Positions 1 to 8,089 of a DNA stretch of 64,000 nucleotides are shown one piece after another (the first letter of the stretch is position 1; every line of letters begins with the position of its first letter). Position numbers and translations under genes: made by a program. The stretch is from Flammulina velutipes (lineage: Eukaryota; Basidiomycota; Agaricomycetes; Agaricales; Physalacriaceae). Under the pieces are notes generated by a model, which was not told the DNA's origin, did no database searches, and saw only the letters and a list, made by a program, of their open reading frames with translations. The stretch is from the NCBI GenBank assembly GCA_011800155.1, contig CM022377.1:1-64000 (forward strand), in the 5' to 3' direction.

Positions 1-32
1 AACCCCTAACCCTAACCCCTAACCCTAACCCT
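1..32 (+). repeat. Telomeric repeat tract at the chromosome end
   Basis: Seen: mixed AACCCT and AACCCCT units in tandem from the first base, C-rich strand reading 5'->3' inward as expected for a left chromosome end. The tract is short and stops abruptly at an open coding frame (ORF1 of the retroelement). The neighbouring element has therefore been capped by telomeric repeats at its truncated 5' end. Confidence 0.9.
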
Positions 33-33
33 C

Positions 34-717
34 GCGAACGCCATTGCGGCCAAGCAGGATGACGTCCTCTTCTTGGAGAAGGCTCTCACGCCTGAAGCGC
101 TGTTGGTTCCACTCCAACAGGAGATCATGTCCCACACGGACTCGATCTTGAAGGGATCCAAAGTCCCCCGCTTCGGCCCCGACCCCCAGGGCTCTATCGG
201 TTTACTGGGTTGGGAAGAGAACACGACGGCGATCCAAGTTGGCACTGACATGCTCAACGACGCCCTCTACTACGCTTTCCGCGTTCGATCCATCGTCGAG
301 TCGCGCGAGCAGGCCGCCGAGGCCAAGCTCGATAAAAAGAAAGCTGTCGCCAAAGCGGCTGACGTTGAGATGGCCGATGGCACCAAGCCTGGCCCGTCGA
401 TTCAATCTTTGATCGACAAAGCAGTCTCCGCCAGCCTCAAGAAGGTGCGCGCCCCGGTCAAGAACGTGAGTCGGTTTCATCCGTACTCTCATTCCACCGA
501 TAACGATTCTTCTTCATGTTTAGAACAAAACTTCGAAGGATGGCAAGAAGAAATCGTCGGGCCCATCTACCGCCAAGTCCCCCCCAAGAGGTACCCATCT
601 CCTCCTCTTCCTTACGTTCCCAAAGCTGGACGAAGACCTCCCAGGATCGTTCCCAAGAAGAGCGGCGGCAAGGACTCGGGCAAGCCGAAGGGCAAGAGTG
701 TCGCGCACAAGAAGTGA
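34..717 (+). CDS. Retroelement ORF1, 5'-truncated, lysine-rich tail
   Basis: The frame is open from the telomere junction and has no ATG: the first codons after the repeats already look coding. The N-terminal ~130 residues are acidic to neutral and partly helical in composition (SREQAAEAKLDKKKAVAKAA), followed by Lys-rich stretches. A plausible intron lies at 466-523 (GTGAGT...TTTAG), after which a Lys/Ser-rich sequence continues in another frame. A second possible intron (591-644) leaves the frame of the end unresolved; the unspliced frame ends at 717. The basic tail suggests nucleic-acid binding, as for ORF1 proteins of many retroelements (inference). I recognise no domain. Whether ORF1 is a separate protein or an upstream exon of the RT polyprotein cannot be told from the sequence. 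Confidence 0.5.
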   Translation, partial: ANAIAAKQDDVLFLEKALTPEALLVPLQQEIMSHTDSILKGSKVPRFGPDPQGSIGLLGWEENTTAIQVGTDMLNDALYYAFRVRSIVESREQAAEAKLDKKKAVAKAADVEMADGTKPGPSIQSLIDKAVSASLKKVRAPVKNVSRFHPYSHSTDNDSSSCLEQNFEGWQEEIVGPIYRQVPPKRYPSPPLPYVPKAGRRPPRIVPKKSGGKDSGKPKGKSVAHKK

Positions 718-2948
718 TCGCGTTTAGGTATGACAGACCCACTACTTACCCGGACTGGTTGCTTAATGTCCCACTCCCACAGGCCGTACGATATGTAATT
801 TTAAATACTCCTCTCGAAATTGTAGAAGCCGCTCAATTTAAAAATCATGTACATCGTTCGCCTGGCGTGACCTTGCCCGAAGATATAGAATATCAGCTTA
901 GTGTAGGAATGAGATATATGTTTCATTCACCACGCCGCACGGCCTTAATAAGTCAAGCGTGGCGCGATTTCCAACGTCGTCTTCGTTGGAGATTATTATT
1001 CGCATTCACTAAAGAAGAAGACGATCTCTATGATCCAGAGTACGAGGTGGCGGGACGACAGTCCCAAATTGAACCACCTCGTCTACCGACATATCTTGAA
1101 CTAGGCCTCGTGGCTGGGCGGCGCTTCGTTAATAAAACGATCGCCAATATACCGCCCGAGACGGACAAGGACATTCATAAATCGCTTGCCCCTAGTCCTC
1201 GCCTCATTCAAGAGTTCTTATTTGAGAACGATCTGGTCGTTACCAATACCGACAAGAACTTGGGCATCGCGGTGTCTAAGCGAACCTGGATAATAGAGAA
1301 AAGTCGCGATATACTTGCAGATCAATTAAACTACAAGGAAATTATGCTAATTCAAGCTAATCAAATCTGCGACTATCAATGTACTGAAATGGAGTTACTT
1401 GCGGGGCTTGCTGAAGCCCGTCTCTCCAACGGCAAACAAATCGCTGCCTTTTTGCGGAGTAAGATTACCTTACCGAAAAGCCAACATACTGTGCCGCGCT
1501 TCTACGGTATTCCTAAAATACACAAGGAACCCGTTAAGATGCGCCCAATCGTGCCATGCCACAGCGCCATCCAAAATCCTGCCGCTAAGTACGTTTCGAA
1601 AAGACTCAAACCGATCGTTGAATCGGCGCCAACCATTATTCATGGATCTAAAGACCTGGCGCAAAAATTGAGCAAAGTTAAGCTATTAAAAAACCGCCGA
1701 TGGTTCATCGTCACCGGTGATGTTGTCGCTTTCTACCCTAATATTCCGCTCAAACGATGTCTCGATATCGTCACTGATCTTCACGCGGAATTCTACTACA
1801 AGGGACCAGTAAGCGAACATACGATTGAAGAATTATCCGAAGAGGAAATATTCATTCGCTGTATTAAAATAGCTAACAATAATCTAGTCTTACAGTATGA
1901 GGATAAGTTTTACAAACAACAGCAAGGCCTAGCAATGGGCGTTGCTTGTTCGCCCGATCTAGCCAACCTTTATGGTTGGTATTTCGAGCGAGAACTTAAC
2001 ATCCTCAATCATCCGTTAATCCCCTTTTACGGAAGATATATCGACGATTGCCTGGCCATAGTCTACGCCTCTTCTGACAAGGAAGCGTTAAACATTGTCT
2101 CGCAACTCGCATACGATAACTGTACGATTGAGTGGAACGTGTCGGATCATTTCCAACCTTTTCTCGACATGACTATTTATCACGACAACGATAATAGTAT
2201 ACAACACATGCCGTACCGCAAAGCACGTAACCACCAGGAGAGAATTCCTTGGATATCTCATCACCCGCTTGACGTCAAACGGGGTACCTATATTGGTGAG
2301 ATGTCGCGTTTAGCCACGCTGAGTAGTAAAATCGACCACTACTCCGATGCCATCAAAGCGTTAGCAGCTTTGTATGTCAAGCGCGGTTACCCGTACGAAA
2401 TGGTATCGAAATGGACTAAGGAAAATTTCGCCACACGCTGGCAGAGACGGCTTGACGACACAGTTAAGTCGGACGCGAGCGACGTGTTGGTCCTTAAATC
2501 CGAGTATAATACCGCTTGGAATTACTTCTCCGCTAAGGAATTGGGTGACACCGTCCTTGGATATTGGCGCGACTATATCGTGCGCGCCGAACTCGGTCAA
2601 TTTGATCGAGCTCATCCGGTCCTGTCTGCAGACGACGAGGGACTATCGGCGACTCACGGTGATCTTCGGACACTTGTGCAGACGTCTAACGGTCCTTCTC
2701 TGATGCCAGACATCCGGAAAATAAATATCCTTAATCGTCGAATGATTGTGAGTCGCAAACGCACTCGCAATTTATTCGATCTTACTAGTCTTTGGAAAAA
2801 GACGGTTGTCACCACTCTCGAACACGACATTGTCAACGAGAGTTCACAACTCAACGACGACGAGATAGATCTTGTTGGCGTAAATGAAGCCGGTTTGGAG
2901 CCGGGGGATTTGGAGTATGTGTACTACCGTAACGTGTTTCCGATCTAA
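516..2948 (+). CDS. Penelope-like reverse transcriptase, no GIY-YIG domain
   Basis: The protein copies element RNA into DNA. RT core motifs appear in order: TDKNLG (~1245), YGIPKIHKEPVKMRPIV (~1503), GDVVAFYPNIP (1716-1748, first catalytic Asp), QQGLAMGVACSPDLANL (~1920), YIDD (2037-2048, paired catalytic Asp) and FLDMTIY (~2160). These are the Penelope versions of the motifs. The ORF ends about 300 residues after YIDD without a GIY-YIG nuclease, so it is expected to use existing 3' ends such as telomeres. The first ATG (516) lies inside a probable ORF1 intron. A conserved-looking stretch from ~745 (YPDWLLNVPLPQAVRYVILN) suggests the true N-terminus is near there or joined to ORF1. An alternative intron 728-782 is possible. 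The frame is intact. Confidence 0.85.
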   Translation: MFRTKLRRMARRNRRAHLPPSPPQEVPISSSSLRSQSWTKTSQDRSQEERRQGLGQAEGQECRAQEVIAFRYDRPTTYPDWLLNVPLPQAVRYVILNTPLEIVEAAQFKNHVHRSPGVTLPEDIEYQLSVGMRYMFHSPRRTALISQAWRDFQRRLRWRLLFAFTKEEDDLYDPEYEVAGRQSQIEPPRLPTYLELGLVAGRRFVNKTIANIPPETDKDIHKSLAPSPRLIQEFLFENDLVVTNTDKNLGIAVSKRTWIIEKSRDILADQLNYKEIMLIQANQICDYQCTEMELLAGLAEARLSNGKQIAAFLRSKITLPKSQHTVPRFYGIPKIHKEPVKMRPIVPCHSAIQNPAAKYVSKRLKPIVESAPTIIHGSKDLAQKLSKVKLLKNRRWFIVTGDVVAFYPNIPLKRCLDIVTDLHAEFYYKGPVSEHTIEELSEEEIFIRCIKIANNNLVLQYEDKFYKQQQGLAMGVACSPDLANLYGWYFERELNILNHPLIPFYGRYIDDCLAIVYASSDKEALNIVSQLAYDNCTIEWNVSDHFQPFLDMTIYHDNDNSIQHMPYRKARNHQERIPWISHHPLDVKRGTYIGEMSRLATLSSKIDHYSDAIKALAALYVKRGYPYEMVSKWTKENFATRWQRRLDDTVKSDASDVLVLKSEYNTAWNYFSAKELGDTVLGYWRDYIVRAELGQFDRAHPVLSADDEGLSATHGDLRTLVQTSNGPSLMPDIRKINILNRRMIVSRKRTRNLFDLTSLWKKTVVTTLEHDIVNESSQLNDDEIDLVGVNEAGLEPGDLEYVYYRNVFPI

Positions 2949-2985
2949 GAGAGTTAAGCCGTATGACCGGCGATAGTTTACAATC

Positions 2986-3111
2986 GAACTTATTTAAGGT
3001 GACCTGTTGGCGTTTCGTTACAGGCTCTTTACCAGTCATGACGCCTCGTTGCTGTTTCGGCAGCGAGGTCTAGCTGGACTTATCTAAGGCGGCTCACTGG
3101 CGTCTTGTACG
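2986..3111 (+). repeat. Imperfect direct repeat pair flanking a hairpin in the element 3' UTR
   Basis: Seen: a GAACTTATTTAAGGTGACC-type block at 2986 recurs as GGACTTATCTAAGGCGGCT at 3076, and both continue into a GGCGT-T-T-T-GT segment; spacing is 90 bp. Between them CCTCG-TTG-CTG-TTTCGG-CAG-CGAGG (3044-3068) can fold into a bulged hairpin. The same arrangement recurs at about 5895-6020 in copy 2. Confidence 0.6.
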
Positions 3112-3256
3112 CTACGAGTCTTGTCGGTGATTTAAAACTCTGTCGTTCGCGATGGATCTCTCTTTAAAATAGAACAATTCCTGAACCTTGCCAAGACGGT
3201 AAGTACTTCGGTTATTAGTACGTCTCAGACATACTAATCGTGGCTTTTGAGGACTT

Positions 3257-3360
3257 TCCTAACCCCCATTCCTAACCCCTAACCGTAAGTGCGCTTGTTA
3301 GTCCAAGCGATTTCTAATAGACTGACGACATACTGGTAGCTAACCGCTAACCTAACCCTA
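3257..3360 (+). repeat. Telomere-like C-rich tracts inside the element
   Basis: Seen: CCTAACCCCCATTCCTAACC with a CCTAACCG extension (3257-3291), and TAACCGCTAACCTAACCCTA (3341-3360). Both copies carry them at the same place (about 6166-6200 and 6250-6269), so they belong to the element rather than to separate telomere insertions. The element RNA would be complementary to the G-rich chromosome overhang. Confidence 0.6.
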
Positions 3361-3792
3361 GAACCTTTCCCGGCTAACCCCGAAGGTACGAAGTGTGGCA
3401 CTCACTTTTCTCTAGGGTTCTCATCACGTGATCCGTGGCTGTGGCGCTTCGTCCTGTCATGTGAGGTCATGTGATCGTGTCAGGTGCGTCTCAGTCAGCG
3501 CCGAGTCTAACATGATTCAGCAGATATCACAAGGCCTTGCGCCACACGGTATCCGTCCAATAGCGTAAGTTTCTCTCGCTAACCATTAGAAATCACCGTC
3601 TCGGCGCCAGTCATCGCCAAGTCATCGATGACTGAGCGTTCACAAATCGTCGATCGCTAAGCAGGATCTGAAGAGCTTAAATGCGAAAGGTCCCAGGTAC
3701 GTGGTTCCCCCACTACCGCCTTATCCTGCTGCGTCGCTCTTCAATAGAGTCATCTACAGTTTCCGCCACCCTCTCGTGCGTTGGATACTCAT

Positions 3793-3809
3793 CCCCCTAA
3801 ACCCTACCA
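3793..3809 (+). repeat. Short telomere-like junction between element copies
   Basis: Seen: CCCCTAAACCCTACCA separates the 3' end of copy 1 from the truncated 5' end of copy 2 (homology restarts at GTGTAGGAATG, equivalent to position 901). This is the expected scar of one element attaching to a chromosome end already capped by a truncated copy. Confidence 0.75.
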
Positions 3810-5857
3810 GTGTAGGAATGAGATATATGTTTCATTCACCACGCCGCACGGCCTTAATAAGTCAAGCGTGGCGCGATTTCCAACGTCGTCTTCGTTGGAG
3901 ATTATTATTCGCATTCACTAAAGAAGAAGACGATCTCTATGATCCAGAGTACGAGGTGGCGGGACGACAGTCCCAAATTGAACCACCTCGTCTACCGACA
4001 TATCTTGAACTAGGCCTCGTGGCTGGGCGGCGCTTCGTTAATAAAACGATCGCCAATATACCGCCCGAGACGGACAAGGACATTCATAAATCGCTTGCCC
4101 CTAGTCCTCGCCTCATTCAAGAGTTCTTATTTGAGAACGATCTGGTCGTTACCAATACCGACAAGAACTTGGGCATCGCGGTGTCTAAGCGAACCTGGAT
4201 AATAGAGAAAAGTCGCGATATACTTGCAGATCAATTAAACTACAAGGAAATTATGCTAATTCAAGCTAATCAAATCTGCGACTATCAATGTACTGAAATG
4301 GAGTTACTTGCGGGGCTTGCTGAGGCCCATCTCTCCAACGGCAAACAAATCGCTGCCTTTTTGCGGAGTAAGATCACCTTACCGAAAAGCCAACATACTG
4401 TGCCGCGCTTCTACGGTATCCCTAAAATACACAAGGAACCCGTTAAGATGCGCCCAATCGTGCCATGTCACAGCGCCATCCAAAATCCTGCCGCTAAGTA
4501 CGTTTCGAAAAGACTCAAACCGATCGTTGAATCGGCGCCAACCATTATTCATGGATCTAAAGACCTGGCGCAAAAATTGAGCAAAGTTAAGCTATTAAAA
4601 AACCGCCGATGGTTCATCGTCACCGGTGATGTTGTCGCTTTCTACCCTAATATTCCGCTCAAACGATGTCTCGATATCGTCACTGATCTTCACGCGGAAT
4701 TCTACTACAAGGGACCAGTAAGCGAACATACGATTGAAGAATTATCCGAAGAGGAAATATTCATTCGCTGTATTAAAATAGCTAACAATAATCTAGTCTT
4801 ACAGTACGAGGATAAGTTTTACAAACAACAGCAAGGCCTAGCAATGGGCGTTGCTTGTTCGCCCGATCTAGCCAACCTTTATGGTTGGTATTTCGAGCGA
4901 GAACTTAACATCCTCAATCATCCGTTAATCCCCTTTTACGGAAGATATATCGACGATTGCCTGGCCATAGTCTACGCCTCTTCTGACAAGGAAGCGTTAA
5001 ACATTGTCTCGCAACTCGCATACGATAACTGTACGATTGAGTGGAACGTGTCGGATCATTTCCAACCTTTTCTCGACATGACTATTTATCACGATAACGA
5101 TAATAGTATACAACACATGCCGTACCGCAAAGCACGTAACCACCAGGAGAGAATTCCTTGGATATCTCATCACCCGCTTGACGTCAAACGGGGTACCTAT
5201 ATTGGTGAGATGTCGCGTTTAGCCACGCTGAGTAGTAAAATCGACCACTACTCCGATGCCATCAAAGCGTTAGCAGCTTTGTATGTCAAGCGCGGTTATC
5301 CGTACGAAATGGTATCGAAATGGACTAAGGAAAATTTTGCCACACGCTGGCAGAGACGACTTGACGACACAGTTAAGTCGGACGCGAGCGACGTGTTGGT
5401 CCTTAAATCCGAGTATAATACCGCTTGGAATTACTTCTCCGCTAAGGAATTGGGTGACACCGTCCTTGGATATTGGCGCGACTATATCGTGCGCGCCGAA
5501 CTCGGTCAATTTGATCGAGCTCATCCGGTCCTGTCTGCAGACGACGAGGGACTATCGGCGACTCACGGTGATCTTCGGACACTTGTGCAGACGTCTAACG
5601 GTCCTTCTCTGATGCCAGACATCCGGAAAATAAATATCCTTAATCGTCGAATGATTGTGAGTCGCAAACGCACTCGCAATCTATTCGATCTTACTAGTCT
5701 TTGGAAAAAGACGGTTGTCACCACTCTCGAACACGACATTGTCAACGAGAGTTCACAACTCAACGACGACGAGATAGATCTTGTTGGCGTAAATGAAGCC
5801 GGTTTGGAGCCGGGGGATTTGGAGTATGTGTACTACCGTAACGTGTTTCCGATCTAA
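3810..5857 (+). pseudogene. 5'-truncated Penelope-like reverse transcriptase
   Basis: The reverse transcriptase frame of copy 2 is open to the same stop as copy 1 and keeps all catalytic motifs including YIDD. It lacks ORF1 and the first ~130 codons of the RT ORF. The frame extends by chance upstream into the 3' UTR of copy 1 from a GTG at 3701, but that junction runs through telomere-like repeats and is not a genuine start. With no own promoter or N-terminus it is probably not expressed. The recent age explains the intact frame. Confidence 0.8.
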
Positions 5858-6701
5858 GAGAGTTAAGCCGTATGACCGGCGATAGTTTACAATCGAACTT
5901 ATTTAAGGTGACCTGTTGGCGTTTCGTTACAGGCTCTTTACCAGTCATGACGCCTCGTTGCTGTTTCGGCAGCGAGGTCTAGCTGGACTTATCTAAGGCG
6001 GCTCACTGGCGTCTTGTGCGCTACGAGTCTTGTCGGTGATTTAAAACTCTGTCGTTCGCGATGGATCTCTCTTTAATATAGAACAATTCCTGAACCTTGC
6101 CAAGACGGTAAGTACTTCGGTTATTAGTACGTCTCAGACATACTAATCGTGGCTTTTGAGGACTTTCCTAACCCCCATTCCTAACCCCTAACCGTAAGTG
6201 CGCTTGTTAGTCCAAGCGATTTCTAATAGACTGACGACATACTGGTAGCTAACCGCTAACCTAACCCTAGAACCTTTCCCGGCTAACCCCGAAGGTACGA
6301 AGTGTGGCACTCACTTTTCTCTAGGGTTCTCATCACGTGATCCGTGGCTGTGGCGCTTCGTCCTGTCATGTGAGGTCATGTGATCGTGTCAGGTGCGTCT
6401 CAGTCAGCGCCGAGTCTAACATGATTCAGCAGATATCACAAGGCCTTGCGCCACACGGTATCCGTCCAATAGCGTAAGTTTCTCTCGCTAACCATTAGAA
6501 ATCACCGTCTCGGCGCCAGTCATCGCCAAGTCATCGATGACTGAGCGTTCACAAATCGTCGATCGCTAAGCAGGATCTGAAGAGCTTAAATGCGAAAGGT
6601 CCCAGGTACGTGGTTCCCCCACTACCGCCTTATCCTGCTGCGTCGCTCTTCAATAGAGTCATCTACAGTTTCCGCCACCCTCTCGTGCGTTGGATACTCA
6701 T
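3810..6701 (+). mobile_element. Telomere-attached Penelope-like element, copy 2 (5'-truncated)
   Basis: The copy begins at the equivalent of position 901 in copy 1 and runs to the same 3' end. The offset is constantly 2909 bp, so there are no indels, and only scattered substitutions are visible (for example Arg/His near 4326). It is followed by a C-run and CCCTAA repeats. It is the internal copy and so should be the older insertion. Confidence 0.87.
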
Positions 6702-6735
6702 CTCCCTAACCCCCCCCCCCCTAACCCTAACCCTA
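6702..6735 (+). repeat. Telomeric repeats under the inner retroelement copy
   Basis: Seen: a run of C residues then CTAACCCTAACCCTA between the 3' end of copy 2 and unique subtelomeric DNA. It marks the older position of the chromosome end before the two retroelement additions. Confidence 0.8.
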
Positions 6736-6881
6736 TCCACTGGAAGGAAGATCGATTCTATTGTCCGCATTGCACTCATAACACCAGACCGGAGATGCAT
6801 GCTTTCGTTAAACATCTGCTGCGGTGCAGAGGCCTATGTGAAATGGATAGGGCGGCTGCTGTTACAAGTCAACGCGATTAG
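6736..6881 (+). pseudogene. Zinc-finger-like exon remnant next to the old telomere
   Basis: The frame from the telomeric repeats to the stop at 6881 contains CPHCTHNTRPEMHAFVKH followed by LLRC, spacing Cys-x2-Cys-x12-His-x4-Cys, like a C2HC/C2H2-type zinc finger. No start exists because the frame runs out of the telomeric repeats. It looks like the last exon of a gene cut by an ancient chromosome break. Chance spacing cannot be excluded. Confidence 0.35.
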
Positions 6882-7528
6882 ACTGTAGTAGCTGTCTTGT
6901 TCTTTGTTTATTTCTTCTTTCATGACCCGTCGACTGTAATACGTACATGTTATGCATCTATTATGTACCGTCTCAGTCTGACCATATTCCTTCTGTCCCG
7001 CTTCGATGACAGTATGATTTTGATCCATCAATCACATCCCGATATAGTCAAGTAGATCGACGGATTCGCGCGCATCTTTCCATTCTTCTTGCTACCGCCT
7101 CCCTGAGTGTATAAATGGTCGTTATATTAATAAGTTAGGTCTGTAGATGTAGGAGTTCTCAGTCGAGGATCTGGCGGCCACACGCGAGCTACTACATGAG
7201 AACGATATTATATCGATGATCTAGATATATATACACGAACGATTCACTTACGAACCTAAATGTAACTTGCGCTATGACAGTGCAGTTGTTTATCCAGAGA
7301 TTACCCTCCGCGTTAAGTGCACAGTATGTTGCTTCGTAGCGAGATCTGGCCTGAGAACAAATGGACGATGTGTACGCGCACGCAGTCGATGTTTGATTCT
7401 CCAAATATGAACGAAGTTGAATGGCCAATTGTATATAAAGGCCTGACCCGACCGACGGCGACGCCTCACCAGGCCGTCACTGTACGATGTCATCATACAT
7501 AAATATTCAATACGAATGTATGGTAAGC
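6882..7528. other. Subtelomeric intergenic region
   Basis: AT-rich with only short random ORFs. I see no gene, repeat array or RNA gene. The last part is downstream of the minus-strand secreted-protein gene. Confidence 0.4.
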
Positions 7529-8089
7529 TCATTCCGTCTCGTACTCGTAGTCGGACAGATCTTGTGGACGCTCATAATATCCATCTTCATCGAGGTACCT
7601 CAACAACGCCCACTTGCGTCTACTGTAATCCTCGCCATGATCAAGCAAAACCCCTTGCTACGAACGATAAAGAATCAAGTCAATATCCCGCCGCCGTGGA
7701 ATTAGGACATACCGCTTGCAAATCCACGAGCGTCTGTATCGGCCCGCCATCTTTCCTAGTCATAGCATTCGCATTGACCTTTCGCGGATAAGTAGCATTA
7801 TACGGGTACTCCCAACCATCTACGACTTGATACATTGTATGCACATCATCTTCGTTGATGTATTTGAGATCAACGGTTGGTCTGGCTTGGCGGGTATCAT
7901 TGCTGACTCTAAACCCGCGAATCGTAGGGGGGAGTAGCTGAAGGGTCATCTCTTTAGCTAGCGCACGGGGCCTGCGCGTGTAAATCAGGTGAGGTGTAGG
8001 AAAATCGAAAGGATTGCGTACTCGGCTTTGACGATCAAGGCTGATAGTATTACTGCGGCGACTAGTTGCAAGGAGAGGTGAGCGTGCAT
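7529..8089 (-). CDS. Small secreted protein, family member A
   Basis: Three-exon model: exon 1 8022-8089, intron 7972-8021 (GTACGC...GCGCAG), exon 2 7713-7971, intron 7658-7712 (GTATGT...CGTAG), exon 3 7529-7657. The coding length is 456 nt, 151 residues, and all phases fit. The N-terminus (MHAHLSLQLVAAVILSALIV, then KAE) is a signal peptide with likely cleavage after Ala. The mature part is hydrophilic with an acidic Tyr-rich C-terminus (LSDYEYETE). It is paralogous to the gene at 10274-10792: same signal peptide type, identical 68 nt first exon and same intron phases. I recognise no domain. A secreted or cell-surface role is inferred; family expansion near a telomere suggests fast evolution. 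Confidence 0.72.

Larger units (their letters stand above)
33..3792 (+). mobile_element. Telomere-attached endonuclease-deficient Penelope-like element, copy 1
   Basis: The element holds ORF1 (lysine-rich C-terminal part), a Penelope-type reverse transcriptase ORF and an ~845 nt 3' untranslated region. Its 5' end is cut inside ORF1 and directly abuts telomeric repeats. Its 3' end (at ...GGATACTCATC) is followed by a CCCTAA-like junction and a second copy. Known: Coprina elements of basidiomycetes and Athena of rotifers lack the GIY-YIG nuclease and attach to chromosome ends. Orientation fits that mechanism: 3' end inward, 5' end toward the terminus. Copies 1 and 2 are nearly identical over ~2.9 kb with no length difference, so both are recent. 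The family assignment rests on RT motifs and context read by eye. Confidence 0.88.
2949..3792 (+). other. 3' untranslated region of retroelement copy 1
   Basis: There is no coding ORF. The region contains an imperfect ~36 nt direct repeat (2986-3021 and 3076-3111), a stem-loop between them (3044-3068), and telomere-like C-rich tracts (3257-3291 and 3341-3360). It is duplicated almost base for base at 5858-6701. The 3' end is the part first copied by a target-primed RT, so these features may be recognition signals (inference). Confidence 0.6.

Noticed and set aside
2650..2948. Possible GIY-YIG endonuclease at the C-terminus of the RT
   Set aside because: No GIY...YIG pair or following Arg/Glu motif; the ORF ends in NVFPI.
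3300..3400. Hammerhead ribozyme (CTGACGA at about 3321)
   Set aside because: Known in some Penelope elements, but I could not find a proper stem II plus GAAA core here; a covariance search would settle it.
3701..3809. In-frame N-terminal extension of the second reverse transcriptase from 3701
   Set aside because: It runs through the 3' UTR of copy 1 and a telomere-like junction and starts at GTG; a chance fusion.
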